From Novosphingobium resinovorum (GTDB lineage Bacteria; Pseudomonadota; Alphaproteobacteria; Sphingomonadales; Sphingomonadaceae), in NCBI RefSeq assembly GCF_027922145.1, contig NZ_BSFC01000006.1:1-55815 (forward strand): a stretch of 55,815 bases of DNA, given 5' to 3'. Below are positions 33,409-44,255 of this stretch, piece after piece. Position numbers and translations under genes: made by a program. The notes beneath the pieces were generated by a model. The model was not told the DNA's origin, made no database searches, and saw nothing but the letters and a program-made list of their open reading frames with translations. How positions within the stretch are numbered: the first letter of the stretch is position 1; every line of letters starts with the position of its first letter.

Positions 33409-34250
33409 CCAGACCTGTCGCTTGCATCATCGGCGCCGGTTCGGGGATCGGCCGGGCGACCGCCGAAGTCCTCCACCGCGAAGGCTATGACCTGATTCTC
33501 GCCGACCTGTCGACCGAAGGACTAGAGCCACTGCGCATCGCCTTCAATGCGCAAGTAGCTGCCCTGGACATAGCAGACAGGCACGCGCTTGGGCTTTTTG
33601 CGAACGGCCTGCCGGAGATCGACGCGCTGGTACTGACGGCGGGCCTCTCGCCAAGTATGGGAAGTTTCGAGCGCATACTTGCCGTGAATCTCACGGCGAC
33701 CGCGGCCGCTGTCGAACTGCTGAGACAGCGCCTGCGGGCTGAAGGAGCCGCGATCCTCATAAGTTCGATGACCGCCCACACGGCACCGGTTGAAGACCCG
33801 CGCATTGCCGCTTTGCTCGACCAGCCCGAAAAACCAGATCTCGCCGCCCGGTTGAGTGAACTCATTGGTCCGGAAGCGGCATTGCCTGGGATGGCATACG
33901 CGCTTTCCAAGGCCGGGATTCTGCGCATGGCACGCCGGTTTGCGACACCGTTCGGTCGTCAGGGACACCGCATCTGCTCGATCTCGCCAGGATGCATTGA
34001 CACGCCGATGGGGCGTCTGGAGATGGGCCGCAGCGAAACATCGCGAAACGCCTTGAAGGCCGCACCAATTCCTCGTTCAGGAACTTCCGAAGAAGTATCA
34101 GAGGCAATAGCCTTTTTGGTGTCTCGACGGGCCAGCTACATTACCGGGTGTGATCTTCAAGTTGATGGTGGCTGGGTGGGCGCGTCACTTGCGGATCCTC
34201 CGGGTTCATCCCTGAAAAGTGCTGTCGCGCTGGCTCGATTGAAAGATTGA
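33405..34250 (+). CDS. Short-chain dehydrogenase/reductase
   Basis: A 281-residue SDR with IIGAGSGIGRATAEVLHREG as cofactor loop, ISSMTAH with the catalytic Ser, and MAYALSKAGILRMARR with Tyr-x3-Lys. The insertion between Ser and Tyr (TAPVEDPRIAALLDQPEKPD and on) is typical of 3-alpha-hydroxysteroid dehydrogenase-like SDRs that lack a helix, so a steroid-like alcohol is a reasonable guess. It is translationally coupled to the MFS gene. It is the last intact gene of the island; its 3' end is followed by gene debris. Confidence 0.88.
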   Translation: MTRPVACIIGAGSGIGRATAEVLHREGYDLILADLSTEGLEPLRIAFNAQVAALDIADRHALGLFANGLPEIDALVLTAGLSPSMGSFERILAVNLTATAAAVELLRQRLRAEGAAILISSMTAHTAPVEDPRIAALLDQPEKPDLAARLSELIGPEAALPGMAYALSKAGILRMARRFATPFGRQGHRICSISPGCIDTPMGRLEMGRSETSRNALKAAPIPRSGTSEEVSEAIAFLVSRRASYITGCDLQVDGGWVGASLADPPGSSLKSAVALARLKD

Positions 34251-34419
34251 CAACCCTTACGAGACATTCAGAGGTCAATTTAGCGCTCTCAGGAGCAGGC
34301 CATCTGCTTTAGCAAGCTTGATCGATCATGGCGGTCATATCTTTCTCTAGCCCCTATGAACATTGGGCGTCATCTTCGCATGAAGAAATCACTGGGAACG
34401 ACCAGTTCGATGACATCGC

Positions 34420-35011
34420 CCTTCACTTCTTCGGGTGGCCTCGGCAGCGGGGCGGCGCGCTTTGGCCTGCAGTCGGTCGTCGCGAACTTCGTCAGCGGTA
34501 TTGTTCTGCTCATCGAAAGGCCGATCAAGGAAGGCGACTGGATCGAGATCGCAGGCTATTCCGGCCATGTCCGCAAGGTCGCATTCCGCTCGACGCACAT
34601 CGAAACAGCCGATCACCACGAAGTAGCATCTCCAACAACGAACTGGTGGCTGGTAGCCTCAAGAAACTGACTTATGGCGACAGCGAGGGACGGATCGTGC
34701 TGCCGGTAGGCGTCGCTTATGGTTCCGAACCGGAAAAGGTGCGCAAGCTGCTCGCCGACATAGCGGTATCGCACGAAAAGGTACTGGGCGATCCGCCTCC
34801 TCGCGTCGTGATCGACACCTTGGGCGACAATGCGATCAACCTCAACCTGCTGTGCTTCTTGGGCGACGTGAACCAGCGCATGACCGTGCGATCCGACCTC
34901 TACTTCGCGATCATCAAGGCGTTGGACGAGGCCGGCATCTCCATTCCGTACCCTCAGCGCGAATTATGGCTTCACGACGCCCGGATGCCTCAGGCTGCAA
35001 AGGATTTGTGA
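34420..35011 (+). pseudogene. MscS-family mechanosensitive channel relic
   Basis: One frame gives [20 protein letters not shown] followed by [20 protein letters not shown], the pore helix and upper beta domain of an MscS channel, up to IETADHHEV near 34625. The sequence then continues in another frame with [20 protein letters not shown] and the cytoplasmic alpha/beta domain to YPQRELWLHD. The first transmembrane domain is missing, and the frame change falls where intact genes read EVIIPNNEL. It is not translatable as one protein. The 77 bp before base 34328 hold nothing I recognise. Confidence 0.85.
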
Positions 35012-35086
35012 CCGACTGTCACATCCATTACCCTGCCGCCCGCTATCCGTTCCCGCATCTTGAGGTGAAGACTGGATGACGCATTC

Positions 35087-36205
35087 ATGACCTTGCCCGT
35101 CGAAGCATCCGCCGATCACGAACACAGCGTCCCGTTCTTCTGGCCCTTTGCAGCGGCGCTGACGCTTGGCGAACAGGCCGTCGAGACGATGCAGCGCAAC
35201 CTCGACTTCGCGGTCGAGGCGGGCCGCATCGAGCATCCGCCCGAGCCGGAATGGGCCACGGCAAACATCGTGCGCCTCGATCTGGCGACCATGCGGTTGC
35301 GGGAGTTCGGTGGAGAAGGCGCCAGCGGAACGCCGGTCCTGATCGACGCGCCCTTCGCCGGGCACAGTTCCACAATCGCCGACTACGCCGATGGCCAGAG
35401 CCTCGTGCAAACGCTGATGGCAAGCGGCATCTCCAACGTCTTCGCGACGGACTGGAAGCCCGCAACGGCGGAAATGCGCTACTTCGACATCGACACCTAC
35501 CTCGAACAGCTCAACGTCGCAGTCGATGATCTTGGCGGAAAGGTCCATCTCATCGGGCTGTGCCAGGGTGGATGGCTCAGCACGATGATGGCCGCGCGGT
35601 TTCCGGGCAAGGTGAAGAGCCTGACCCTCGCCGGATCGCCCATCGATACCGACGCGGGACACGGACCGATCCGCGAGCTTGCCCATGCCATGCCGATGTC
35701 GGTCTATGAAAAAATGGTCGGCGCGGGCGGCGGCAACATGCCCGGCGATTTCATGCTGACGGGCTGGAAGAACATGCATCCCGACAAGCAGTACGTCGAG
35801 AAGTTCGAGGCGCTCTACCGCAACATCGAGGATCGCAACTACATCGCCCGCACCGAGAAATTCGCCAGCTGGTACGAGAACCCGCTGGACCTGCCGGGCC
35901 GCTACTACCTCCAGGCGATCAGCCAGCTGTTCAAGGAAAACCGGCTCGCCAACGGCACTTTTAGCGCGCTCGGGCGGACGTTGGACCTGAAGGACATAAC
36001 CATCCCCACCTACCTGCTGGCGGGCGAAGAGGACGATATCACCACCTCCGAGCAGGTTTTCCGCGCCCGCGACCTGTTCGGCACGGACTCCGGTCTGATC
36101 GAGAGCAGGCTGGTTCCCGGCGGGCATATCGGGCTGTTCATGGGGCACCGCACGCTGGCCGATGCCTGGCCGGAGATCGCGCGCTGGATTCTCGCGCATG
36201 ACTGA
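35087..36205 (+). CDS. PhaC-like alpha/beta hydrolase, first gene of phosphate acyltransferase operon
   Basis: A 372-residue alpha/beta-hydrolase-fold protein whose nucleophile elbow is HLIGLCQGGWLSTM with Cys159. The G-x-C-x-G-G box is that of polyhydroxyalkanoate synthases rather than the Ser of lipases or depolymerases. Asp in AGEEDDIT and His in VPGGHIGLF complete a triad. It is about 200 residues shorter than class I PhaC and lacks that enzyme's N-terminal domain. Its stop overlaps the next gene by 8 bp. A role in polyhydroxyalkanoate or acyl turnover linked to the acyl-phosphate enzymes downstream is inferred. Confidence 0.85.
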   Translation: MTLPVEASADHEHSVPFFWPFAAALTLGEQAVETMQRNLDFAVEAGRIEHPPEPEWATANIVRLDLATMRLREFGGEGASGTPVLIDAPFAGHSSTIADYADGQSLVQTLMASGISNVFATDWKPATAEMRYFDIDTYLEQLNVAVDDLGGKVHLIGLCQGGWLSTMMAARFPGKVKSLTLAGSPIDTDAGHGPIRELAHAMPMSVYEKMVGAGGGNMPGDFMLTGWKNMHPDKQYVEKFEALYRNIEDRNYIARTEKFASWYENPLDLPGRYYLQAISQLFKENRLANGTFSALGRTLDLKDITIPTYLLAGEEDDITTSEQVFRARDLFGTDSGLIESRLVPGGHIGLFMGHRTLADAWPEIARWILAHD

Positions 36206-37142
36206 GGCCGCCATCACCCAATCGACCGAGCGGTTGCTGGCCCGATGTGGCGGATTTCCGCCGATTCCGACCGCCGTGGTCCATCCCGTCACCGCCGTCG
36301 CGATCGAGGCGGCGGCCGATGCGGCACGGCGCGGGCTCATCGCTCCGGTGCTGATCGGGCCGCGTTCGCGCATCGAGGAAGCCGTGCACCAGGCGGCACT
36401 CAAAGGCACTCAATGGCCCATCATCGATACCGAACACAGCCACGAAGCCGCCACACAGGCCGCGATGCTTGCCGGAACCGGCAAGGTGGCTGCCATCATG
36501 AAAGGCTCCCTCCACACCGACGAACTGCTCGGTGCGATCCTCAAACCCGAGGCCGGCCTGCGTACCGAACGGCGGCTGTCGCATGCCTACGTCATGAGCA
36601 TCGCGAGTTACCCCAAGCCGTTCATCATCACCGATGCCGCCGTCAATATCGCACCCGACCTTCCCGCCAAGGCCGACATCGTACAGAGCGCGGTGGACTT
36701 GTGGCGGGTGCTGTTCGACGCGCAGGCGAAGCCCAGGGTCGCGGTGCTCGCCGCCGTCGAGACAGTGAACCCGCGCATGCAGGCGACGCTGGACGCCGCC
36801 GCGCTGTGCAAGATGGCCGACCGCGGGCAGATCGCCGACTGCGTGATCGACGGGCCGCTCGCCTTCGACAATGCCGTTTCGCCCGAGGCCGCGCGGGAGA
36901 AGGGCATCGTCTCCCCGGTCGCGGGCGAGGCCGACATCCTCGTCGTGCCGGACATCGAGGCGGGCAACATGCTGGCCAAGCAACTCAGCTTCCTCGGCGG
37001 GGCGGAAGCGGCCGGGATCGTGCTGGGCGCGCGGGTGCCGGTCATGCTGGCCAGCCGCGCCGACAGCGAGCGGGCACGCCTGCTCTCCTGCGCCATCGCC
37101 GTGCTGCTGGCGCAGGCGCGGACCTCGGGCGCGATCCTGTGA
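36198..37142 (+). CDS. Phosphate acetyl/butyryltransferase
   Basis: A 314-residue phosphotransacylase interconverting acyl-CoA plus phosphate with acyl-phosphate plus CoA. VLIGPRSRIEEAV, AAIMKGSLHTDELLGAIL, RLSHAYVMSIASYPKPFIIT, and the C-terminal DILVVPDIEAGNMLAKQLSF and ARVPVMLASRADSERARLLS are family landmarks. The length fits the short Pta/Ptb form without regulatory domains. The ATG overlapping the hydrolase gene is preferred over an upstream in-frame codon. It is coupled to the kinase gene by a GTGA overlap, so the pair can make ATP from acyl-CoA or activate acids. Confidence 0.93.
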   Translation: MTEAAITQSTERLLARCGGFPPIPTAVVHPVTAVAIEAAADAARRGLIAPVLIGPRSRIEEAVHQAALKGTQWPIIDTEHSHEAATQAAMLAGTGKVAAIMKGSLHTDELLGAILKPEAGLRTERRLSHAYVMSIASYPKPFIITDAAVNIAPDLPAKADIVQSAVDLWRVLFDAQAKPRVAVLAAVETVNPRMQATLDAAALCKMADRGQIADCVIDGPLAFDNAVSPEAAREKGIVSPVAGEADILVVPDIEAGNMLAKQLSFLGGAEAAGIVLGARVPVMLASRADSERARLLSCAIAVLLAQARTSGAIL

Positions 37143-38278
37143 TCGCGGCGCCGGTTACTCCCGCAATCGCCACCCTCAACACCGGATCGTCGAGCCTCAA
37201 GTTCCGTATCTTCGCGCGTGCCAGTCTCGACCTGCTGATGGCCGGCAAAGTCACGGGCATCGGCACCGACTGCCGCATGAACGCGAAAGTCACCGGGACC
37301 GGCGCACAGATCACGCATGAACTGCCCGGCGCCGACCAGGAGGCCGCCCTCGCCGCCGTGATCGCCTGCATCGATGCACATGACGACGACTGGCGCATCG
37401 ACGCCTTCGCCCATCGCATCGTCCACGGCGGCGCGACCTTCACCGCGCCCGTCATCGTCACGCCCGAAGTCATGGCCGAACTGCAGACGCTCTGCCCGCT
37501 GGCCCCGCTGCACCAGCCCTACAACCTTGCCGGCATCGCCGCGTCCGGCCGCCTCGCGCCCAATGCGCAGGACATCGCCTGCTTCGACACCGCCTTCCAT
37601 GCCGGACATTCCGAGGTGGTCCACAGCTTCGCCCTTCCGCAAGCGATGCGCGAGGCGGGCGTACGGCGCTACGGCTTCCACGGCATCTCCTGCGAATGGA
37701 TCGCGCGCATGCTGGCCGAGCAGCGGCCGGACCTTGCCGCAGGCCGCGTCGTCGCCGCCCATCTGGGCAACGGCGCCAGCCTCTGCGCGCTTCGCGGCGG
37801 GCGCAGCCTCGACACCACGATGGGCATGAGCGCGCTCGACGGCCTGCCGATGGGCAGCCGCAGCGGCGCGCTGGATGCAGGCGCGGTGACATACATGATG
37901 CGCCGCTTCGGCCTCGACGCAGACGCGCTCGACCACATGCTCTACGAGGAGTCCGGTCTCAAGGGCTTGTCGGGCCTGACCAACGACGTCGCCACGCTCG
38001 TCGCCAGCGACGATCCGCGCGCCGCCTTCGCGCTCGACTGCTTCACGTACCGCGTTGCGCAGTATGTCGGCGCGATGGCGGTGGCGATGGGCGGGATCGA
38101 CGCGGTCGTCTTCACCGGCGGCATCGGCGAGAACGCACCGGGCCTGCGCGGCGCCGTCCTCGAACGCCTGGCCTTCCTCGGACCTGTCGAGAGCCTCGTC
38201 ATCCCCGCCAACGAGGAGCGCATGATGGCGATCCATGCCCGTGCCTTGCTGGAGACCCAGTTGGAGTCAATGCCATGA
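37139..38278 (+). CDS. ackA: Acetate/butyrate kinase
   Basis: A 379-residue acetokinase-family enzyme transferring phosphate between ATP and a short-chain carboxylate. TLNTGSSSLKF is the N-terminal phosphate-binding loop, AHRIVHGGATF the first signature, RRYGFHGISCEWIA the second signature with catalytic His, and HLGNGASLCALRGG and FTGGIGENAPGLRG the adenosine region. The start is GTG overlapping the previous stop. The preference for acetate versus butyrate or propionate cannot be read with confidence. Confidence 0.93.
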   Translation: MIAAPVTPAIATLNTGSSSLKFRIFARASLDLLMAGKVTGIGTDCRMNAKVTGTGAQITHELPGADQEAALAAVIACIDAHDDDWRIDAFAHRIVHGGATFTAPVIVTPEVMAELQTLCPLAPLHQPYNLAGIAASGRLAPNAQDIACFDTAFHAGHSEVVHSFALPQAMREAGVRRYGFHGISCEWIARMLAEQRPDLAAGRVVAAHLGNGASLCALRGGRSLDTTMGMSALDGLPMGSRSGALDAGAVTYMMRRFGLDADALDHMLYEESGLKGLSGLTNDVATLVASDDPRAAFALDCFTYRVAQYVGAMAVAMGGIDAVVFTGGIGENAPGLRGAVLERLAFLGPVESLVIPANEERMMAIHARALLETQLESMP

Positions 38279-39021
38279 AAGGCCTCATCGTCGGTCTTGC
38301 CAACGACCAGTCGCTCGCCTGGGGCTGCACCTCGGCACTGCGCGCTCAGGGCGCGACGCTCGCGCTGACTTACCTCAACGACAAGGCGCGCCCGCATGTC
38401 GAGCCACTGGCGCAGGCAGTGGAAGCGCCGATCTTCCTGCCTCTCGATGTGACGCGGCCCGAAGAGGTCGACGCCCTGTTCGATGCTATCGCGGCGGAAT
38501 GGGGAAGCCTCGACTTCCTGCTCCATTCGATCGCCTTTGCGCCGAAGGAGGACTTGCAGGGCCGCGTGCTGGATTGCTCGGCCGAGGGTTTCGCGGCGGC
38601 CATGGACGTCTCGTGCCATTCGCTCATCCGCCTCGCCGCGCGCGCTGCGCCAATGATGACGAAAGGCGGCTCGATCCTGACAATGAGCTTCTACGGCTCG
38701 GAAAAGGTCATCCCCGGCTACGGCATCATGGGGCCGGTAAAGGCCGCGCTGGAGGCGAGCGTGCGCTACCTTGCCGCCGAACTCGGCCCTTCGGGCGTGC
38801 GCGTCAACGCGCTCTCCACCGGCCCGGTGCGGACCCGCGCCGCCTCGGGCCTGTCGCACTTCGACGATCTCATGGCGAAGGCCGCCGAGACCGCGCCGAT
38901 GCACCAGCTAGTCACCATCGAGCAGGTGGGCGAGATGGCCGCATTCCTCCTCTCACCCCGCGCGCCGACGATCACCGGACAGACGATCTACGTCGATGCC
39001 GGATACAACGTTACCGGCTGA
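38275..39021 (+). CDS. fabI: FabI-like enoyl-[acyl-carrier-protein] reductase
   Basis: A 248-residue enoyl reductase. The cofactor loop GLANDQSLAWGCTSALRAQG is the FabI pattern (G-x5-S-x-A-x-G), and the active site is FYGSEKVIPGYGIMGPVKAA, with Tyr-x6-Lys rather than the SDR Tyr-x3-Lys. HSIAFAPKEDLQGRVLDCS is also FabI-like. As the last gene of the hydrolase-phosphotransacylase-kinase operon it is probably a second, accessory FabI rather than the housekeeping enzyme. A comparable pta-ackA-fabI arrangement exists in rhizobia as I recall. Confidence 0.92.
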   Translation: MKGLIVGLANDQSLAWGCTSALRAQGATLALTYLNDKARPHVEPLAQAVEAPIFLPLDVTRPEEVDALFDAIAAEWGSLDFLLHSIAFAPKEDLQGRVLDCSAEGFAAAMDVSCHSLIRLAARAAPMMTKGGSILTMSFYGSEKVIPGYGIMGPVKAALEASVRYLAAELGPSGVRVNALSTGPVRTRAASGLSHFDDLMAKAAETAPMHQLVTIEQVGEMAAFLLSPRAPTITGQTIYVDAGYNVTG

Positions 39022-39038
39022 ATCCCGATCGTCCGGGC

Positions 39039-39734
39039 TCACTCGCCATCGCGGGTGAGCGCCATTACGTCGATGAAACGCCCGCGCGCATCGAAGCGGC
39101 AGCGAAAGCGCTTGATGCCACTCCGCCCCTGATCGGCGGTGCCGTCGATCGTGCTGCCGCCGTTACGCCCGCGGATCAGACGCGCGGTGGCGATGTAGGC
39201 GGGCCTGACGCCATACTGCGCCGATGCCTCGCCGCGACAGTAAGCGGCCATGTTGCCCGGTGCGACAGGCTGCCCGGTGCCAGTCCCGGGACGAGGGCCC
39301 GGCCCCGGCGCTCCCGCCCCCGGCCGCGTCGTCACCGCCACAGACAGGCCGAAGTCCGCTCGCTCGCCGCGCCGTGCCGCACCCCGCATCAGATAGACCC
39401 GCAGCCGATAGTCGCCATTCGACGGCAGGCGGCCGACAAAGCGATTGCCACTCGTCGATCCGGTGAAGATCGCCACATCGCGCGACCCCGGCGGGAGCAC
39501 GTTGAAATAGGCGGAACGATTGGAACTGCTGAGCGACGCCGTCATCGTCTGCCCGGCCCTGGCCGAGAGCAGGTAGTCGATGGTCTGGTAGCCCTTGATC
39601 GTCCCGCGCAGGAGTGTCGAACTTGCGCCCCGCGCGAACTGCACGCGCTCGCTGCGGACGGGCGCCTGCGCAACGGCGGGAACGGACACTGCGATAGCCG
39701 CAGCCGCGCTCAACATTGCCTGCCTCGTAACCAT
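39039..39734 (-). CDS. Exported protein resembling g-type lysozyme inhibitor domains
   Basis: A 231-residue exported protein with a clear signal peptide (MLSAAAAIAVSVPAVAQA). The middle part (GTIKGYQTIDYLLSARAGQT, SSNRSAYFNVLPPGS and GNRFVGRLPSNGDYRLRVYL, then MRGAARRGE) resembles beta-sandwich domains of PliG-type lysozyme inhibitors. A Gly/Pro-rich linker (TRPGAGAPGPGPRPGTGTG) leads to a second small domain with two cysteines (AAYCRGEASAQYGVRPAYI and FRCRFDARGRF). It converges on the fabI gene with 17 bp between them. The function is inferred only from this resemblance. Confidence 0.7.
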   Translation of the reverse strand: MVTRQAMLSAAAAIAVSVPAVAQAPVRSERVQFARGASSTLLRGTIKGYQTIDYLLSARAGQTMTASLSSSNRSAYFNVLPPGSRDVAIFTGSTSGNRFVGRLPSNGDYRLRVYLMRGAARRGERADFGLSVAVTTRPGAGAPGPGPRPGTGTGQPVAPGNMAAYCRGEASAQYGVRPAYIATARLIRGRNGGSTIDGTADQGRSGIKRFRCRFDARGRFIDVMALTRDGE

Positions 39735-39857
39735 AGAAATGCTCCCATAGAGTTGGGGCGGGATGTAAAGCCGATAGGACGGAACGATTACTTACAGCCT
39801 GACGCACCGCTGCCCGACCCAAGTAACGCGAGGGAAGGCAGGGCCGGGCGCGCGATC

Positions 39858-40709
39858 TTAAAAGCGCCGATGCTCCCGCCCCTCGATCAGGTCGCAGGTT
39901 CCACGGAATGCATAAGAAGCGGTGCCCTGGACGCTGATCTGACCACTGCGGCGGTTGATCGTGACCAAAGGCTTGTTGAGACCATTGAGACGGTACTTGG
40001 CCCGGATCACGTCCGGCCCCATGTCCACATCATAAAGATCCCACCACCCGTCATTACCCCGGCTGTTGATGGGGGGAACCAGCTTCTTGGGCAGTCGGAT
40101 GCGCCCGCCACCTTCCCAGAACTGAAGCATCAGCGAGGCATCGAACTGCTGTCCGGTCATCTCGGTGCGGTTGCCATAGTCATAGCGATTGGTCCGCGCA
40201 TTCCATGACCAGCCATACGTCGTCGAAACACTACTACGCTGACCGTCTCCAAAGCACACGAGCCCCAGATCGACATTCTGATCGTTTACCTGAAAGCGAG
40301 CCCGGTCCTCGACATAGCTTGGCGACTCGCGCTGCCCGGCGGTTGACCGAGCATAACCGATGTCTGGATGATACCCACGGTCGCGATCCCCGTCGCGCGC
40401 ATCCGATCGGGTATGACCGGTACTGTGACCGCAATCGGCAGGCAGCGTATCGGTGATCGAATCGTAACGTCCATTCATCGTCGCAACGGTAACGCACTGG
40501 CGTTTGTCGCCATTCCACCAAATGGTGTAGCTGCGATCATCGCCTTTCTGCGTATTCACAAGGTCGTAGCCACGCGCCTTCATCTGGGTTTCAGCGCCGG
40601 GCGCACGGGAGCCCACGAGATCGGAAAGTTCTGACGGAGCCTGAGCCAATGCGGCCTGTCCAGCCAGTACCAAGGCAAGCCCACCTGCAGTGATGGTGTG
40701 GAATGTCAC
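39858..40709 (-). CDS. Exported protein of unknown function
   Basis: A 283-residue exported protein with signal peptide ITAGGLALVLAGQAALAQA. The N-terminal segment (ELSDLVGSRAPGAETQMKAR, then GYDLVNTQKGDDRSYTIWWN) looks like a small repeatable domain seen in many alphaproteobacterial periplasmic proteins. The C-terminal part (LMLQFWEGGGRIRLPKKLVP, INSRGNDGWWDLYDVDMGPD, GTCDLIEGREHRRF) is a separate beta-rich domain, with Cys residues that could pair. I do not recognise a functional family. It is co-directional with the previous entry but 120 bp apart. Confidence 0.7.
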   Translation of the reverse strand: MTFHTITAGGLALVLAGQAALAQAPSELSDLVGSRAPGAETQMKARGYDLVNTQKGDDRSYTIWWNGDKRQCVTVATMNGRYDSITDTLPADCGHSTGHTRSDARDGDRDRGYHPDIGYARSTAGQRESPSYVEDRARFQVNDQNVDLGLVCFGDGQRSSVSTTYGWSWNARTNRYDYGNRTEMTGQQFDASLMLQFWEGGGRIRLPKKLVPPINSRGNDGWWDLYDVDMGPDVIRAKYRLNGLNKPLVTINRRSGQISVQGTASYAFRGTCDLIEGREHRRF

Positions 40710-40861
40710 GAACAGCCTTCCTTTCCCGATCGAACAGCGCGGGCTCGATTCTGAATGAATATCTATACAATCTGGCGGACAATTTCATGAAGTGAATGCC
40801 CGCCAGATCATTTCAATCAAATGAAAAGATGGAAGGGGTCACGCCCAACAAAAGCGCGGCC

Positions 40862-41030
40862 GTAATACCCGGCCTGAAGCGGACATCCCCGGCTTGAAGA
40901 AACCTCGGCGCTGCTGCGGTCGAACTGAGCGAGCCGGATCTGGTCCGTATCCGCTCGGCACTCGCCGCCATCGAACTGGTGGGCGAGCGCTATTCCGCCG
41001 CCAACCAGAGCCTCGTCAATCGTCGATCTG
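40862..41030 (+). pseudogene. Aldo/keto reductase C-terminal relic
   Basis: One frame reads VIPGLKRTSPA, a TGA, then RNLGAAAVELSEPDLVRIRS and ALAAIELVGERYSAANQSLV followed by NR. This is the C-terminus of an aldo/keto reductase (IPGxKR ... ENLGAAxVELS ... GERY ... xLVxR). The rest of the gene is absent, and the frame runs without stop into the clipped RtcR gene. The remaining bases back to 40710 hold nothing I recognise. Confidence 0.7.
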
Positions 41031-41046
41031 AACCGAAGGATCTCCC

Positions 41047-42585
<1,539 letters not shown>

Positions 42586-42879
42586 GCTGGCAGCGGCCCG
42601 ATCGTGCCGCTCACACCACCAGGACCACGCCGACAGGCCCGGTATCTTCGAATTTTACTGTCAAACGAGCGAAGTCGCCGCCCCATACCCTGGGAAGCGG
42701 GGCGGTGGCTATCACGGAGAAGCCGGGCCCTGAGTCGCCCGGTTTCAAAGCCGCCTCATGGCGGCGGCGGCCAAATGCCGGGAGGTATCGAAACAGAATT
42801 ACCGAAAGTTCCTGCGCGAGGGTATCGCGCCGGAACAATCAGCATTTCAGCATGGCCGCGCCACAATCCGGCCGTGCAA
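42586..42879. other. Gap without recognisable gene
   Basis: This 294-bp stretch lies between two converging genes. I see short open frames only, no clear hairpin-plus-T terminator and no copy of the convergent-end repeat found in the catabolic island. Confidence 0.6.
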
Positions 42880-44235
42880 TCAGGCGGCGTCCAGCACTCC
42901 CGCTACCAGATTGCCGGCATGGAACACGGCCTTGCGCGGGGTCTGGCGCGCGACCGTTTCGGCCGAGCAGCTGGCGGGGACCAGCACCATGTCGGCGGCG
43001 TCGCCGGCCTTTGGCCATACCTGCTTGCCCGCCGCATCCAGCGGGGTCGGCCCGCCGGTGGCGATCTTCAGGGACTGCGAGATCCCGTATTCGTCGCTCC
43101 AGCCGTAGAGCTGGCAAGCGAGCTTTGCCTTCTCCAGCACGTCGCCGCTGCCGAACACTGACCAGTGATCCTCGACGCTGTCGGTGCCGGTGTAGACCTT
43201 CACGCCCTTGTCCAGCAGGATCGGGATCGGCATCATCCGCGTGCCGAACGGCAGGGTGGATGCCACCGAAACATCAAGCGAAGCCAGCCGAGCGGCCAGT
43301 TCGGCCATTTCGCCTTCGGAAATCGACATCATCGAGAACGCATGACTAAGCGTTACCTTGCCACTCAGTGAGCGCTCGCGCTCCACCGTGTCGGCGATCC
43401 GGCGGATCGCGGCGATGCCGCTGGCGCCGGGCTCGTGCAGGTGGATGTCCACGCCCTTGTCCATGTCGAGCGCAACCTGCATCATCGCATCGACCGACTT
43501 CTCCATGCCGCCGTCGAGCGCGGTGGGATCGATGCCGCCCACATGCGTCGCGCCCGCCGCCATCGCCGCGCGCATCGTCGGGATCAGGTCGGCGCTGACG
43601 AAACCGTGCTGCGGGAACGCCACGATCTCATGCCCGAAACCGTCGGCGCGGCCGTCGAGCGCGTGCTTGAGCAGTTCGACGTGCTTGGTCCCCACCACCG
43701 GATCGACGTTGCACTGGCTGCGCGCAAAGGTGGTGCCGTTGGACTGCAGCAGATCGACCAGCTTGCCCGCGCGCTCCTCCAGCGTTGGGAGGAGCTGCGG
43801 CAGCAGCGTCTGCTCCAGCTTGATCTGCCCGCGAATGTCTTCGGTCCGCTTGCGCGGGGGCACCCACGGGCCGCCGTAGAAGGTCTTGTCGAGGTGGATG
43901 TGCATGTCGCGGAACGAGGGCAGCAGCAGCATGCCCTTCGCATCGCGCACCGCCACGCCCATCGGTGCAGGCGCATCGGCGGGGAGGATCGCGGCGATCT
44001 TTCCGCCGCGCACCAGCACCGAGGCTTTCGCAGTCTCGGTGCCGACCACTTCCGAACCCTCGCGCCGGTAGCCTGTCTCCAGCGTCACGCCGCGCAGCAG
44101 GAAGCTCGCGCCCTTCGCCCCGGCCGGCTTCGTCTTCGCCGCCATTGCCGGAGCCGCGACCCCGGCCGCCCCCGCCACCAGGGCGGCGGCAAGAATACCC
44201 CGGCGGGAAAGCTGCATGTCATTGCGATCCATCAT
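42880..44235 (-). CDS. Tat-exported amidohydrolase, cytosine-deaminase-like
   Basis: A 451-residue metal-dependent hydrolase. A twin-arginine signal (LSRRGILAAALVAGAAGVAA) targets it to the periplasm. The metal site is DMHIHLDKTF (His112, His114), VDIHLHEPG, SHAFSM and TGTDSVEDHW, as in the cytosine deaminase / N-isopropylammelide hydrolase branch of the amidohydrolase superfamily. Such enzymes remove amino groups or open cyclic amides. Export is unusual for this branch and suggests hydrolysis before uptake. It lies 20 bp downstream of a TonB receptor gene and is probably co-transcribed. The start has GGGAAGGGA ahead. Confidence 0.88.
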   Translation of the reverse strand: MMDRNDMQLSRRGILAAALVAGAAGVAAPAMAAKTKPAGAKGASFLLRGVTLETGYRREGSEVVGTETAKASVLVRGGKIAAILPADAPAPMGVAVRDAKGMLLLPSFRDMHIHLDKTFYGGPWVPPRKRTEDIRGQIKLEQTLLPQLLPTLEERAGKLVDLLQSNGTTFARSQCNVDPVVGTKHVELLKHALDGRADGFGHEIVAFPQHGFVSADLIPTMRAAMAAGATHVGGIDPTALDGGMEKSVDAMMQVALDMDKGVDIHLHEPGASGIAAIRRIADTVERERSLSGKVTLSHAFSMMSISEGEMAELAARLASLDVSVASTLPFGTRMMPIPILLDKGVKVYTGTDSVEDHWSVFGSGDVLEKAKLACQLYGWSDEYGISQSLKIATGGPTPLDAAGKQVWPKAGDAADMVLVPASCSAETVARQTPRKAVFHAGNLVAGVLDAA

Positions 44236-44255
44236 CGTCGTCCCTTCCCTAAGCC

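Noticed and set aside
2983..34250. Identification as an estrogen or testosterone degradation cluster
   Set aside because: No extradiol dioxygenase, KstD or meta-cleavage hydrolase is present; the gene set fits only a general steroid/terpenoid-like pathway.
35016..35040. PhoB box before the PhaC-like operon
   Set aside because: Only one CTGTCAC half is present and the second 11-bp repeat does not match; too weak to call a site.
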